A stretch of DNA of 64,000 bases from assembly GCA_003342895.1 (NCBI GenBank), contig PTFA01000496.1, positions 186,001 through 250,000 of the forward strand, in the 5' to 3' direction. The notes under the pieces were generated by a model that worked only from the letters and a program-made list of their open reading frames with translations, had not been told where the DNA came from and ran no database searches. The DNA comes from Casuarius casuarius. Its lineage: Eukaryota > Chordata > Aves > Casuariiformes > Casuariidae. Shown here piece after piece: positions 10,253 through 19,715 of the stretch (position 1 is its first letter; every line of letters begins with the position of its first letter). A program made the translations under genes and the position numbers.

Positions 10253-11049
10253 AGGTGTCTGTAGTAAGGGCGAGGAGGCAGCTGAGTTCCCTGTGGGGAA
10301 AAGGTGAGTGGCAGACACATGATGGCAGCTGGTATATGTCAGTTCCTTTTTATTTTTTTCCTTATGTCACTACTTTGCTGCTATAGTAACTCAACAAAAC
10401 AGTGACTCTAGTGCTACTTTGCTAGATAAGCATCAGCGTATCCTGCTGTTGCCACATGATGAGCTGGGCTTTTTTTTTTCCCTCTCATAGGGACATAAAA
10501 GGAACTCTTTTCCATACCCATTTTTTCTTTATGAACAGAGCAGCATCATATGATGGCCTAAACCTTTCACCTACATGTTTGCCCAAGTACATGTCCATTC
10601 CAGTCCCATGGTTTCTGTCTCTTCTTGCCAAACAGCATTATCACTGCCTTTAAAATGGCCCATAACAGAGTGAAGCAGCAACTTTTTTTATATGAGTAAT
10701 GCTATCCTGAGTCTGTAGTTAACTAGCCTTGATGTGGCTTGCTTTCCCCGGTCAAGCCATGGTCTTGAATGATAGCTTTGATTTTCTAATCAAGATATTT
10801 GTCAAGTATATCCCAATACTGATGCTGTTGTGTTTGGCATTAGCACTGAAAGAAAAACACATTTCTTGTCCACCGAGGAGTTAAAAAAGGACAAATTTTT
10901 GACCAGTTCTCTGACTTTAACCAGTATTATTGTTCATTATGATGACACTGTATTTTTTTAAGTAGCAGCTGTAGTTGTCATAAAACTGTTTTCCCATTCC
11001 TCTCCTTTAAAGTGTGGTGTTGTAAATTCATGTGACCTTTACTGCAAAG

Positions 11050-11055
11050 AATAAA
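11050..11055 (+). terminator. candidate internal poly(A) signal (AATAAA)
   Basis: AATAAA sits in an AT-rich context, followed after about 20 bases by T-rich sequence and then a GGCTTGGTTTGT stretch that could act as the GU-rich element. It would give a 3' UTR of roughly 6.2 kb. Confidence 0.4.
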
Positions 11056-11462
11056 TATTTCTTTTTTTATATATATAAGATCTCAAGACAAGGCTTGGTT
11101 TGTAACAAATAGTGGCCCATTACAAAGCAGGAAAAGGAAAAAAAACCCTGAGCTGAGCAGCAAGAAGCTTCAGTTCAATTTCACCTCATATCTTTCTAAT
11201 AACTTACTTGTCACTTTATTACCTTCCAGTAATGTGAATGCTGCTGACAAGACTGTCACACTAACAGCAGACAACACCCTCTCTTCCTTAGCCCCAGCTC
11301 TCCTGGCTACTTATTGCACTGGCCCTGAAGGGACACAAACTAATAGTGTGCTTTCAAGTTCAGCACTTGGCCATCAAATATAAAAGGATGCGTAATTGCC
11401 TGTTTATCCCCTGTGAAGGGGAAATTGAGTATAAGAACCAGGCTTTCCCTCCCCGTTCCTTG

Positions 11463-11490
11463 GCACACGCACACACGCACACACACATCT
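11463..11490. repeat. (CA)n microsatellite
   Basis: CACACG/CACACA repeats, short and imperfect. Confidence 0.85.
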
Positions 11491-11639
11491 GCAGTGAGTG
11501 AAGGGAAGTCCCATCTGGAGCGCTTCGATTTGTCTTTGGGAAGCCCAAGGCTGCCACTGGCTGCTCTATCGAGCTATCAGGCAGACAGTAACAAGATGGC
11601 TTCTTAACAAAAGGTCAGCTGAGAAATGCTGTCTGCGAC

Positions 11640-12720
11640 GGCGCTTTTGTCTGCTTATGTAGCAACTAATTGCTTCGTATTGGCATAAGCCATACTGTGC
11701 CTGCTAGAAATAGTCGTGCGCATTTGCTACAGGGCTCGCTGTGTAAGCGAGACAGCAAGGATGCAGTCTTCTCTTTTTCCTGGTCGAGCCCGCCCTATGG
11801 CAAATTTAAGAGCGCCACCGTCCTCTCGGGTTGCTACGGGGAACGCCAGTTCCAGGCATCCTGCCTGCCTGCCTCCATGGGCGCATCCCATGCTGACCGA
11901 GGTCAGCGTGAGCCTCTGCAAAGCGTTAGGGAAATGCATCTGAGGTGCGATCTGCAACCCCCACAGGAGGGGGAATTCTCTGTCTTCTGATTTATTTCTT
12001 AATTAACGAGAGCGCCGCCAAAAGTGCAGGCTCCAGAAGTGCTTCTCGAGTGAGGCAGTGAGGAAAGGCAGAGCTGGAAAGGGGCAGTGGCTCAGGAGAG
12101 GGTTCGGAGCTGCTCTGAGTGCGTGACGGCCAACATACCTGCCTGCAACCCCTCCCCTCTTCTTTGTAGCACGTTTTGTAATCGGAGCTGTCCGACCGAC
12201 CGCTGAGTAGTTGTTGAAAATTCAGGTAGCCGGAGAAATAGCTGAAACGTACTCTCCTTGCAGGGTCAGTAGCATTTCCATGCTGAGATCGTAACACCAG
12301 ATCCCCTCTGTGCCCCCAAGCGCTGGTCGCTGTGGGCCAAACGGTGCCGTAGGCTAGTGCAATGCCTAAAAAGACAAAGGCAGGTTTCAGACAAAGCCCA
12401 GGAGTGGTAGACTTAAACACAGCCATTTTGGGGTTCATTATTTTTATATCCTTGGATTGATTCATGGCGTTAGTGGGCTGCAGCTCCTATCTGCTGGTTC
12501 TGGATGCTAATACTGTCTCCAGTGCTCCATGGTAATTTGATATTTGCTGCAACAGAGGCGATGGTACTCTCTATAAATATGCTAAGGCCTTTTACCAGTC
12601 AGACAAAGGTCATTGATCTTTTTCCTCCTTTTCCTTCCAAGCGCATTAGAAGCTATAAGGGTGAAGCCAACAGACAATTTCCTGCGGCCAGGCGGCAGGA
12701 GGGAATGGGTTATTTGCGTC
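11640..12720. promoter_or_regulatory. candidate regulatory block inside the distal BNC2 3' region
   Basis: A unique, moderately GC-rich block with scattered CpG, unlike the AT-rich UTR around it. It includes the near-inverted pair GCTCGCT/AGCGAG near 11733-11750, a GTGCGCAT motif and a nuclear-receptor-like AAAGGTCA near 12605. No protein homology was found in any frame. It could be an enhancer overlapping the UTR, or structured UTR sequence. Composition alone supports it. Confidence 0.25.
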
Positions 12721-12940
12721 AGTGTAACGTGTAAGGCTGAGCCCGGTCTGTGCTCGCCCACCAGCTCCCCGTGGATGCAGTGCTATCCGAAGCGGGAGCA
12801 GACTTTGGAGCCCGTCAGGTTGGCTGACCTGCGGTGACCAGCATGGGTGGGCCTGGCAGCCCTTCCTTCTGTAGCGTTTTTGAAGCTGTTTGCGTAAACT
12901 GAGCACTTTCCGATCAAAGAAACCATCTGGGTCCTTTTCT

Positions 12941-12998
12941 TGTGTGCGTGTGTGTGTGTGTGCGTGTGTGTGCACGTATGTGTATGTGCGCGCGTGTG
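12941..12998. repeat. 58-nt perfect alternating purine-pyrimidine tract (Z-DNA prone)
   Basis: A (TG)n-based run with embedded GCGCGCG and CACGTATG alternates purine and pyrimidine without a break for 58 nt, then passes into a GA-rich tail (GAGAGACAGAGACAGG). Such tracts are classic Z-DNA formers. Confidence 0.9.
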
Positions 12999-13976
12999 AG
13001 AGACAGAGACAGGGAGAGGCAGACATATAACAGTGTTAGAACAAAGAGCCTTACAATTAAGGTTATAAATGGGCAAAATTATATCATTCTCACTTACCTA
13101 TATATATATGTTTCTCCTTATGCCCTTAATAGCATGAGAAGCTCGAGTGGGCAAATTTCTAATGTGTAGAGAGGTTTATTCAGATGTTCTTCAGATTTCG
13201 CATGCCGTTCCCTTCAAACCCTTTGAAAAAATATTTTAGGGAAATGGGGGAAAGAAACATCCAGAGCAATTATATTTCTGGAGAAGAAAGAGAGGGCGAG
13301 ACTAGCTAAGTGACGCATAAAGATTTTATAAGGCATGCGTTGTCAAACAAAAGGTTGAGAATGATCAGAGGATAATGCACAGTTAGGATGGCAAACTCAT
13401 CAATAGTTAATCACAACCTGTCCATTTCTGTTATGGAATGCAAGAGACTGTGAACGGTGGCTCTGGGGATATAGTGGCACTCGTGCACGCATGTGTCTGT
13501 GTCTGAGTGGGGGCGTGTTATGCAATCGCTGCGTAGGGCTCAAGACTTTGACGAGCAGTCGATGTCCCCGTTTTCCCTGCTTTTTAAATTTTTTGCAGTG
13601 GTGGGACAGGAGGCACCCCCCCCCAGCTCAGCTGTGAAACGGTACTGTAGTTGTGTGAATCGTGATTCTAGGGGTATTCTTCTTAGTCTACCTGATGACT
13701 TTTGGGGTAAATAGGGTCACTTGAGCTGTATAAACTAAGGCTGATTTGTTTATTGTTTTTCAAATATATTTTTCCATTATTATTTTTTTTTAATCCTTGT
13801 ACAATCTTAAGTTTTTGCTTTGATTTTTCCCATTTTCTCCACCTACCCCCATCCCTTTTCCTCTCATTCCAAGACTTCTCTCAGAAAAATAACACATCCT
13901 CCTGATGTTCTCCGTTTTGGAAATTTTTATGCATTCCATCTGTGAAAATGGTCACCGTTTGTAAAGTGACAAGATG

Positions 13977-13982
13977 AATAAA
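13977..13982 (+). terminator. strong candidate BNC2 poly(A) signal (AATAAA)
   Basis: AATAAA in the context GATGAATAAAATGGCC is followed within 15 bases by an uninterrupted GTGTGTGTGTGTGTC run, an ideal downstream GU-rich element. The preceding 200 bases are T-rich and UTR-like. It gives a 3' UTR of about 9.2 kb, close to the length I recall for mammals. Confidence 0.6.
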
Positions 13983-14400
13983 ATGGCCACTGTTGTGTGT
14001 GTGTGTCTCATTTAGCTATTTATGAATATGAAATCCAGCATGCTGCTTTTTCTTGTGCAAACTTTGGTTCCTAACGTCATATGGGGGCTGCTTCTCCCAT
14101 AATATGGCTTGTTTCTTGACGGGCAGCGTTCGTGTTCTCAGTTCATGCCTCCTGCCTCTCCTCCAGCCTTTATAGAAGTGCTCTGTGTTCCCGTGCGGTG
14201 TGTGTGCAGCAGGTGTGCAAATAAGTTGATCCGAACCCTGAACACGTTAAGATTTTTACCCTGGCTGGAGCTCCACACACTTTTACTTACCCACAAGCTG
14301 GTCACGGCAACCTGTTGGTACCTACGAGTAGCTCATTGTAGGGGCTTACGCCCATCGCCGGATGGGTTTGGGGTTTCTTTGCTTTACTGAGGGCTCTGGC

Positions 14401-14855
14401 TCGCTGGCACGGTTGTTGTTTTAACAGCGTTGGCTGGGAAGGTCGCGCGGGCCGAGCAGCACGGCAGTTGCCTGCGCAGCCGGCTGTTCTGCTTCCAGTT
14501 CCCGCGAGCTGGAAAGGCCCGAGTCCTACCCAGGGGCTCGTGCATGGGTTTGAGCAGGGATAAACTGGACCGGAGCCCTCACGTGTTTGGGGGCCCGTGG
14601 CACCCTGACGACCGGCTCGGTCCCAGGCACAAAACGCCTTTGCGGCCCCGTTGTCGGCGAGCGCGGGAGGGTCTCGCCGCCCGGCTGCGAGCTCCCGTTT
14701 CCGCCCGGCGCCGTGTCGGCTGCCGCGGGGGCTGCTGCCTCGAGCGCGGCAAACTGGCCGCCGTCTCGCGGCGCGCGGCTCGTTCCCGCGGGCTGTGTCG
14801 GGAAGCGTTAGCGGGGCGCGCGCCCCGGCACGGGGAAGCGTGCAGTCAGGGCCGA
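14401..14855. promoter_or_regulatory. compact CpG island near the 3' end of BNC2
   Basis: I count about 60 CpG dinucleotides by hand in roughly 455 bases, with clear GC enrichment including GGGGCGCGCGCCCCGG-type sequence, against a CpG-poor AT-rich background on both sides. It lies after the 13977 poly(A) signal and before the 15287 signal. It could be an orphan CpG island: an unannotated promoter, an alternative or antisense start, or a Polycomb-type element. The long open frames across it follow from GC-richness and match nothing I know. Confidence 0.7.
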
Positions 14856-15286
14856 TGGACGTTTTCTCAAAGGCCCTTCTCCAGGCTGCGTAGATGAGGC
14901 TTTTTATTTTCACTGTTTGTTCTCAGTGTGAGCAAATCGTGAATGCTCTGCTGTCCTGCCTGCAGAACCAAAGCATGCACTACGGAATATAGCTGTACCA
15001 GGGGACTGAAAAACTGCATCATGTTGACCTAATAATCGTGACATTGGTAGCTTCATAAATACTGTATGTACTCTAAACAAGTTTTTTCCATTAGTAGTCT
15101 GAGGGAATTAAAAAGTCTTGTTTTTAATTTGACATTTCTTTTCTTGTATTTTTCTGTACTGTAACTGTCCTACAGTATGTCTTTTGCATAAAATGCATAA
15201 GGTTTTGGGGATATAAATGGAGTTTTACTCATACTTTGTCCAAATACCTCTTGTAATTTGTATCAAAATTCTTGTACAATTTTTAT

Positions 15287-15292
15287 ATTAAA
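15287..15292 (+). terminator. candidate distal BNC2 poly(A) signal (ATTAAA)
   Basis: ATTAAA in TTTTTATATTAAAGATTTATC, with TGTA-containing upstream sequence (TTGTAATTTGTA, TTGTACA) that could bind CFIm, and a T/C-rich region beginning about 20 bases downstream. It is a good match to a distal vertebrate poly(A) site and would give a 3' UTR of about 10.5 kb that includes the CpG island. Confidence 0.5.
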
Positions 15293-15315
15293 GATTTATC
15301 AGTCACTGACATTTC

Positions 15316-17040
15316 TCTCTTTCTCTTTCTTTTGCTTTGTCTTTCACTCGTTCACTTTTATCGCGTCTAGCAGTAACCTTTCCACAGAAAGGCATATGGC
15401 AATTGAAGCACACTCACTTGCAAAGCTTGCACAAGGTGTCTCATATTTTGAGAGCTGCACACTGCTTTTAAGGGGTCTGCCAATTTGCCAAAAATCAAGA
15501 AGATAAAAGAGATGCTTTGTTTTGCATAAATATCTTTCTCTCCCTAGCTTGTACACATTTCTGCAGAAGTTTCGCCATTAGTTTGGAGTCCAGAGTCCTA
15601 CAGTCTCACTGAGTTAGTCACTTAAGCATCTTGAAAAACCTCAAGAGATTAACATTGGTCACTTACACACTGGATACATGAAGGAACCGAAGTAAGGTCT
15701 TGTAAAAATCTAGCTTGGTGCCCTACCCAGACCAGCCTTCCTTCTCCTTTTCAGACCAGAGTCACACAGTTCACCAGGCTGTATGTTTGCGTTAAAGCTT
15801 TCTTGTGCTTCAAAAAGTTGAGGACGTTAGCCAAATGTGTCTCCCCGCTGACCTTTTCCTGTGGTCTAGGACGGGGCCATAAGTGTTTATCAGCAGAAGA
15901 TTCACTGTCAAATCCTGGTCATCATGCTGCTGGTTCCACACTGCTAAGACAGGGCAAGGAAGGCAATTCGAAGTCCCGTTTGCAGGGCAGGATCCTTTTT
16001 TTTTCTTGGAGGACTTTTTGTTTTTCATTGTAACAGTCAGCAGGAGCAGCTGGCAGAATGGTGACAGGATTCTTCTGGGGTAAATGCGTTTGGTTCAGTC
16101 TGATCTGCTGTTGTGCTAATGGTTTTCTTCATACTGCACTTCTTATCAATAAAGAAAACAAGCAGATGGAGAGATGTCTCATAATAGCGTATTTCTGTGC
16201 ATGGCACTATGCTCAGGGGGACAAAAAGGCCACATTACAAACATATATGAGTCAGTGTACTGCAATTTGATTCATACGAGTTTATTCTACACAAGAGTTT
16301 CAAAGCAAAGGACAACTCAGCCTTTTATGGGTTCAGCACTGCAAGATGCTGATCACTGTGGCTTTGATCCCTGTAAGCGTTTAGGTATGTGCTGAACTTT
16401 AAGTGCATGTACAGTCCTGTTTAGCTCAGTGGGAATGGATACCTGCTTGCAACAGAGTCCATCTCTAACAGGTTGGCTGGACTGGAAACAGCCTGCCAAT
16501 CAGTGTTTCACAAGAGTCGATGAGCCTTTTTTTGTTGCCTCACCTTTCCTTGTCAGTAAAATGGAGGTAACTGGACTCACCAGCCAAATGTGGAGGTGGA
16601 AAAAGAAAGGAACATGAAGGGCAATTAACTAATGCTAAGCGTTTGAATTGGAAGTCTGAGGAAAGTGGTTGGTTGGTTTGCTGGTAATACATGTCCTCTG
16701 ATGGATTTAGTGCTTTCCCTGAGCTGTCACCAGGTATATCCTTTTACAGCCCTCAAAGCATGATCAAGAGCCAGTTTTCTGCAACCCATTTAGCTCTAAA
16801 AACAGGGCTTCCCTTCCACTGCAACACCTTCCCAGTTTTAATATAGTCTGTACACTGGGAGACATGAGCCATACAGAGACTACAAGATGTCTTCTGAAGG
16901 TCCAAAAGGCTTGAGATATTCAGAGAGTGTTTACTCGGTTTGCTGTTTTTCTTCACTGATGTAAACAGCCCAGTAAGGACCTGAATTAATCTGTTACTGA
17001 CTTTCATTTGCTAGCTTCATGGTCTTAATTCATGTGCTGC
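15316..17040. other. intergenic sequence downstream of BNC2
   Basis: I find no gene here. Near 16510-16570 a short CCTCACC..GTCAGTAAAATGG stretch weakly resembles the MIR core. The rest is unique sequence of ordinary composition. Confidence 0.6.
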
Positions 17041-17455
17041 TTCCCTTCCCTTCCCTTCCCTTCCCTTCCCTTCCCTTCCCTTCCCTTCCCTTCCCTTCCC
17101 TTCCCTTCCCTTCCCTNNNNNNNNNNNNNNNNNNNNNNNNNNNNNNNNNNNNNNNNNNNNNNNNNNNNNNNNNNNNNNNNNNNNNNNNNNNNNNNNNNNN
17201 NNNNNNNNNNNNNNNNNNNNNNNNNNNNNNNNNNNNNNNNNNNNNNNNNNNNNNNNNNNNNNNNNNNNNNNNNNNNNNNNNNNNNNNNNNNCCCTTCCCT
17301 TCCCTTCCCTTCCCTTCCCTTCCCTTTTCACCTTCCCTTTCCCCTTCTCCTTCCCCTTCCCCACTTTGTTTCTCCCTTTCTCTCTCTTTCTTTCTTTTCT
17401 TCCTTTCCTCCCTTTACCTTTTTTCTTTTTTTCTTTCATTTCCTTCTTTTCCCCA
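17041..17455. repeat. (TTCCC)n array and pyrimidine tract around a gap
   Basis: Perfect TTCCC pentamers run from 17041 to the gap and from 17292 to about 17325, then decay into a C/T-rich tract to about 17455. The sequence is homopyrimidine on the + strand, so it can form triplex (H-DNA) and stalls polymerases, which explains the gap. The true array length is unknown. Confidence 0.95.
17117..17291. other. assembly gap (175 N) inside the TTCCC array
   Basis: 175 N flanked on both sides by the same pentamer repeat, so the missing sequence is almost certainly more of that repeat. Confidence 1.
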
Positions 17456-19184
17456 AAATGCTGCAAGCGCATGCAGCTCTTCTTAATTTCTCTTGGGGGG
17501 AAGAGGGTGAAAGGGAAAAAAAAAGAAGCTGAGCAACTTTGGGGGAAGTCAACCTCTGTTGAGGCATGTGGTTATCCTCCCATGTTATTAAATGTCATAG
17601 ATGTGTTAATGTAGTTCTGCATGGAAGCCAAGCATAATTATAATCTTTTCATCTGTCATAACACATCTATAATTGGCATGAATTCCCCTCAAACAGTTTT
17701 TTTTAGCATAGGGTTTTCAAACTCAGTGCAGGGATATTAGCAGGCACCCATAAAGACTGCTTTTGGCACAGCTCTGAGCTAACTGCCTGGGCGAGAGCCA
17801 GTTGAAGCTCACTGGGCCACTTGAAAACTTGTTGTCTGCTTGTTCACTCCCTGCAAGTTGACAGTATGACAGTAGATTAAGTGCTACTAATTTAATAAAG
17901 CCACTCCTACAGTGATGTTGATCTACCAACGATGAGCAAGGGGAGGGGAGAAGAGAGGGGGATAAAAAGTACATTAGTTTGCCTGAAGTAATACTGGGAA
18001 AAAGAAAAAAAGTATTGATCTTATGTGAGGTGCAGTTATTTTTAGTCACCTGACTCATGCTTACCCAATCCTTACCCATATTCATCAGAGACAGTATAAT
18101 GAACAGATACTGATTAGCTGGGGTGGCTGGAGAGATTTCCCAACAGTGCTAGTTCACATTGATAGGTCTCCAATGGGAATACATGCAAGTGCAGCCCTGT
18201 AACATAACTTATTGTGTTCTAGGTCCTTCAATTGATTTTGTTTGAAGAAAAAATACACAGTGGCTCTCCCTTGACCTTTAGCTGAAACCTTTCTGTAAAG
18301 AAGAACACAAAATGACAGTCAGAGCAAATAAGCATCACCGCTTACAATCCTGGCTGTCGCAGCAGCGCCTCGGCAGCTGGGTGCCGTGTGTACACTGCAG
18401 TCTCCATAGGATCCTAGTGCCCAGCACAGCCCGCTTCCAGGTGGCGGCTTCCAGGCATTAGCCAAAAAAATCCCCTTATAGCATCTGTGTTGCTCCAGCG
18501 TTTCAGCTGGATTTCAGTTCTCTCACTGACCTTATGACAGCTCCCTCCAAGGTGAAGTATTTCCCACAAAAACCAACACAGAGTTTAGCAAGATATCCTG
18601 TGGAGCTAATTCCATTGAACCGGTGCAGTTAAAAAAAAAAAGAAAGAGGAGGAAAGTGAAAGGTATTGCATCCTAGTGGAGCTACTAATCCCAAATGCTG
18701 GCTTGCCGAGAAGCTTGACGCTTTCTGAGCATTTTGCCACATGGATGTCATTGAATGTCCCATTGAACATCCTGCATGGCTTGGGATCGCTTTCCCATGT
18801 CAAGTTCCCAGAAGAGTGTGCGGCTGACTTGGGCTTTGGGGCCTCCTTGTTACTTTCATTTCCTGAACACTGTAGCAGTACGAGGGAACACCTTGGCTTG
18901 CAGTGTAAAGAGCAACATCAAAAGGGATGTTAGTACTAAGAACAAAGCCTGAAAGGAATCATGGAGAAGAGCAAAATGGGCCATCCCTAGGTGTGTGTCT
19001 TAGGGACAATGTCAGGCTTGCCAGAAATCAAGCTGACTCAGACTTTGCAAAATTAAAGCTAATAGCAAAATCATCTTTCATTGTGTGAATAAAGTGAGAC
19101 CAAGCAACAATGTAAAGGTGCTTTCTAATGCAGAGGGAAGTTTTTCAAGATTAAACACAATCCCAGAACCTATCAAATGGGTTA
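17456..19184. other. intergenic sequence
   Basis: No gene or clear mobile element. The part at 17620-17700 is AT-rich with homeodomain-like ATAATTATAAT and CTATAATTGG motifs. An A-rich run starts near 18630. A GC-rich patch with GCAGCAGCGCCTCGGCAGC lies near 18359. Reading frames are short. Confidence 0.55.
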
Positions 19185-19715
19185 TTTCCCAGAGATATTG
19201 GGCAGCACTAGCACTGCTTCCCAAGACCCTGTCTAGCTCTCGTTTCAAGCATTGCATATATTCTGGTTACCCATGGACAAGCAAGGCTAATGCAAAGAAA
19301 GGCTGCTATTGGTAACGGAGTTAGCAATTTTACCAGGGCAGCTTAAGAGAGCTTGGTTTCTGTAACCAAGCAAATGAAAGCTGAAAGGGGACATGATTGT
19401 TCTCCAGATATATATATGACAAGGGACCAGGTTGTAAACACCAGGGAAGGAGAAGAGCTATATATGCAAAGGGACACTATTGTCACAAGAACAAATAGCT
19501 ATGAATAATTTCAGGCTGGAAATCAGGAACAGGTTTTTAAGCGCTGGAGCAGAGAGATTCTGGATCAGCCTTTCAATATCTGCAGAAGAGGCCAAAATGA
19601 GAACTAGATAGGTGACAGCGATTGATCAGTTTACCAGGAGATTTAAAACATGGTTTTCTACAAAAGCAGGGGTTGGACTTCCCTATGTCACCTGTGCCCA
19701 GTGGTGTTTAGGTAA
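19185..19715 (+). mobile_element. degraded CR1 LINE, 3' end
   Basis: The order of blocks follows old sauropsid CR1 3' ends: a 'ttctggttaccca' block from the end of the reverse transcriptase ORF, 'gagagcttggttt', 'ctgaaaggggacatgattg', 'taaacaccagggaaggaga', 'cacaagaacaaatagc', 'caggctggaaatcagg', 'gattctggatcagcctt' and a terminal 'gggttggactt'. It is 5' truncated and carries many indels and stops, so it is long dead. The pattern is closest to turtle/crocodilian-type CR1 consensus sequences as I recall them. I see no clear target-site duplication. Confidence 0.8.

Larger units (their letters stand above)
4833..15315 (+). other. BNC2: putative very long BNC2 3' UTR
   Basis: No credible gene follows the BNC2 stop for more than 10 kb. 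Mammalian BNC2 transcripts are known to carry a 3' UTR of many kilobases. The sequence is mostly AT-rich with UTR-like motifs: Pumilio-type TGTATATA (5384-5391) and TGTAGATA (8565-8572), and miR-200b/c/429 seed matches CAGTATT at 7031 and 7074 plus the 8-mer CAGTATTA at 10922-10929. Several AATAAA/ATTAAA hexamers occur. Weaker ones at 7067 and 7578 lack an obvious downstream element; those at 11050, 13977 and 15287 are listed separately. The 3' end given is the most distal plausible one. The exon could stop near 11.07 or 14.0 kb, making the CpG island beyond it intergenic. Confidence 0.6.

Noticed and set aside
11992..12465. 157-residue minus-strand frame
   Set aside because: It lies in the putative UTR/regulatory block, with no recognisable motifs and no transcript evidence.
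14302..14913. 203-residue minus-strand frame and a 155-residue plus-strand frame over the CpG island
   Set aside because: GC-rich DNA has few stop codons. The translations are Arg/Ala/Gly/Pro-rich, overlap on both strands and match no known family.
16510..16570. Possible MIR core
   Set aside because: Only the 'GTAAAATGG' part fits; too little to call.
17017..17532. Open frames over the TTCCC array
   Set aside because: They are Pro/Phe/Ser/Leu or Gly/Lys/Glu/Arg repeats and gap, not genes.
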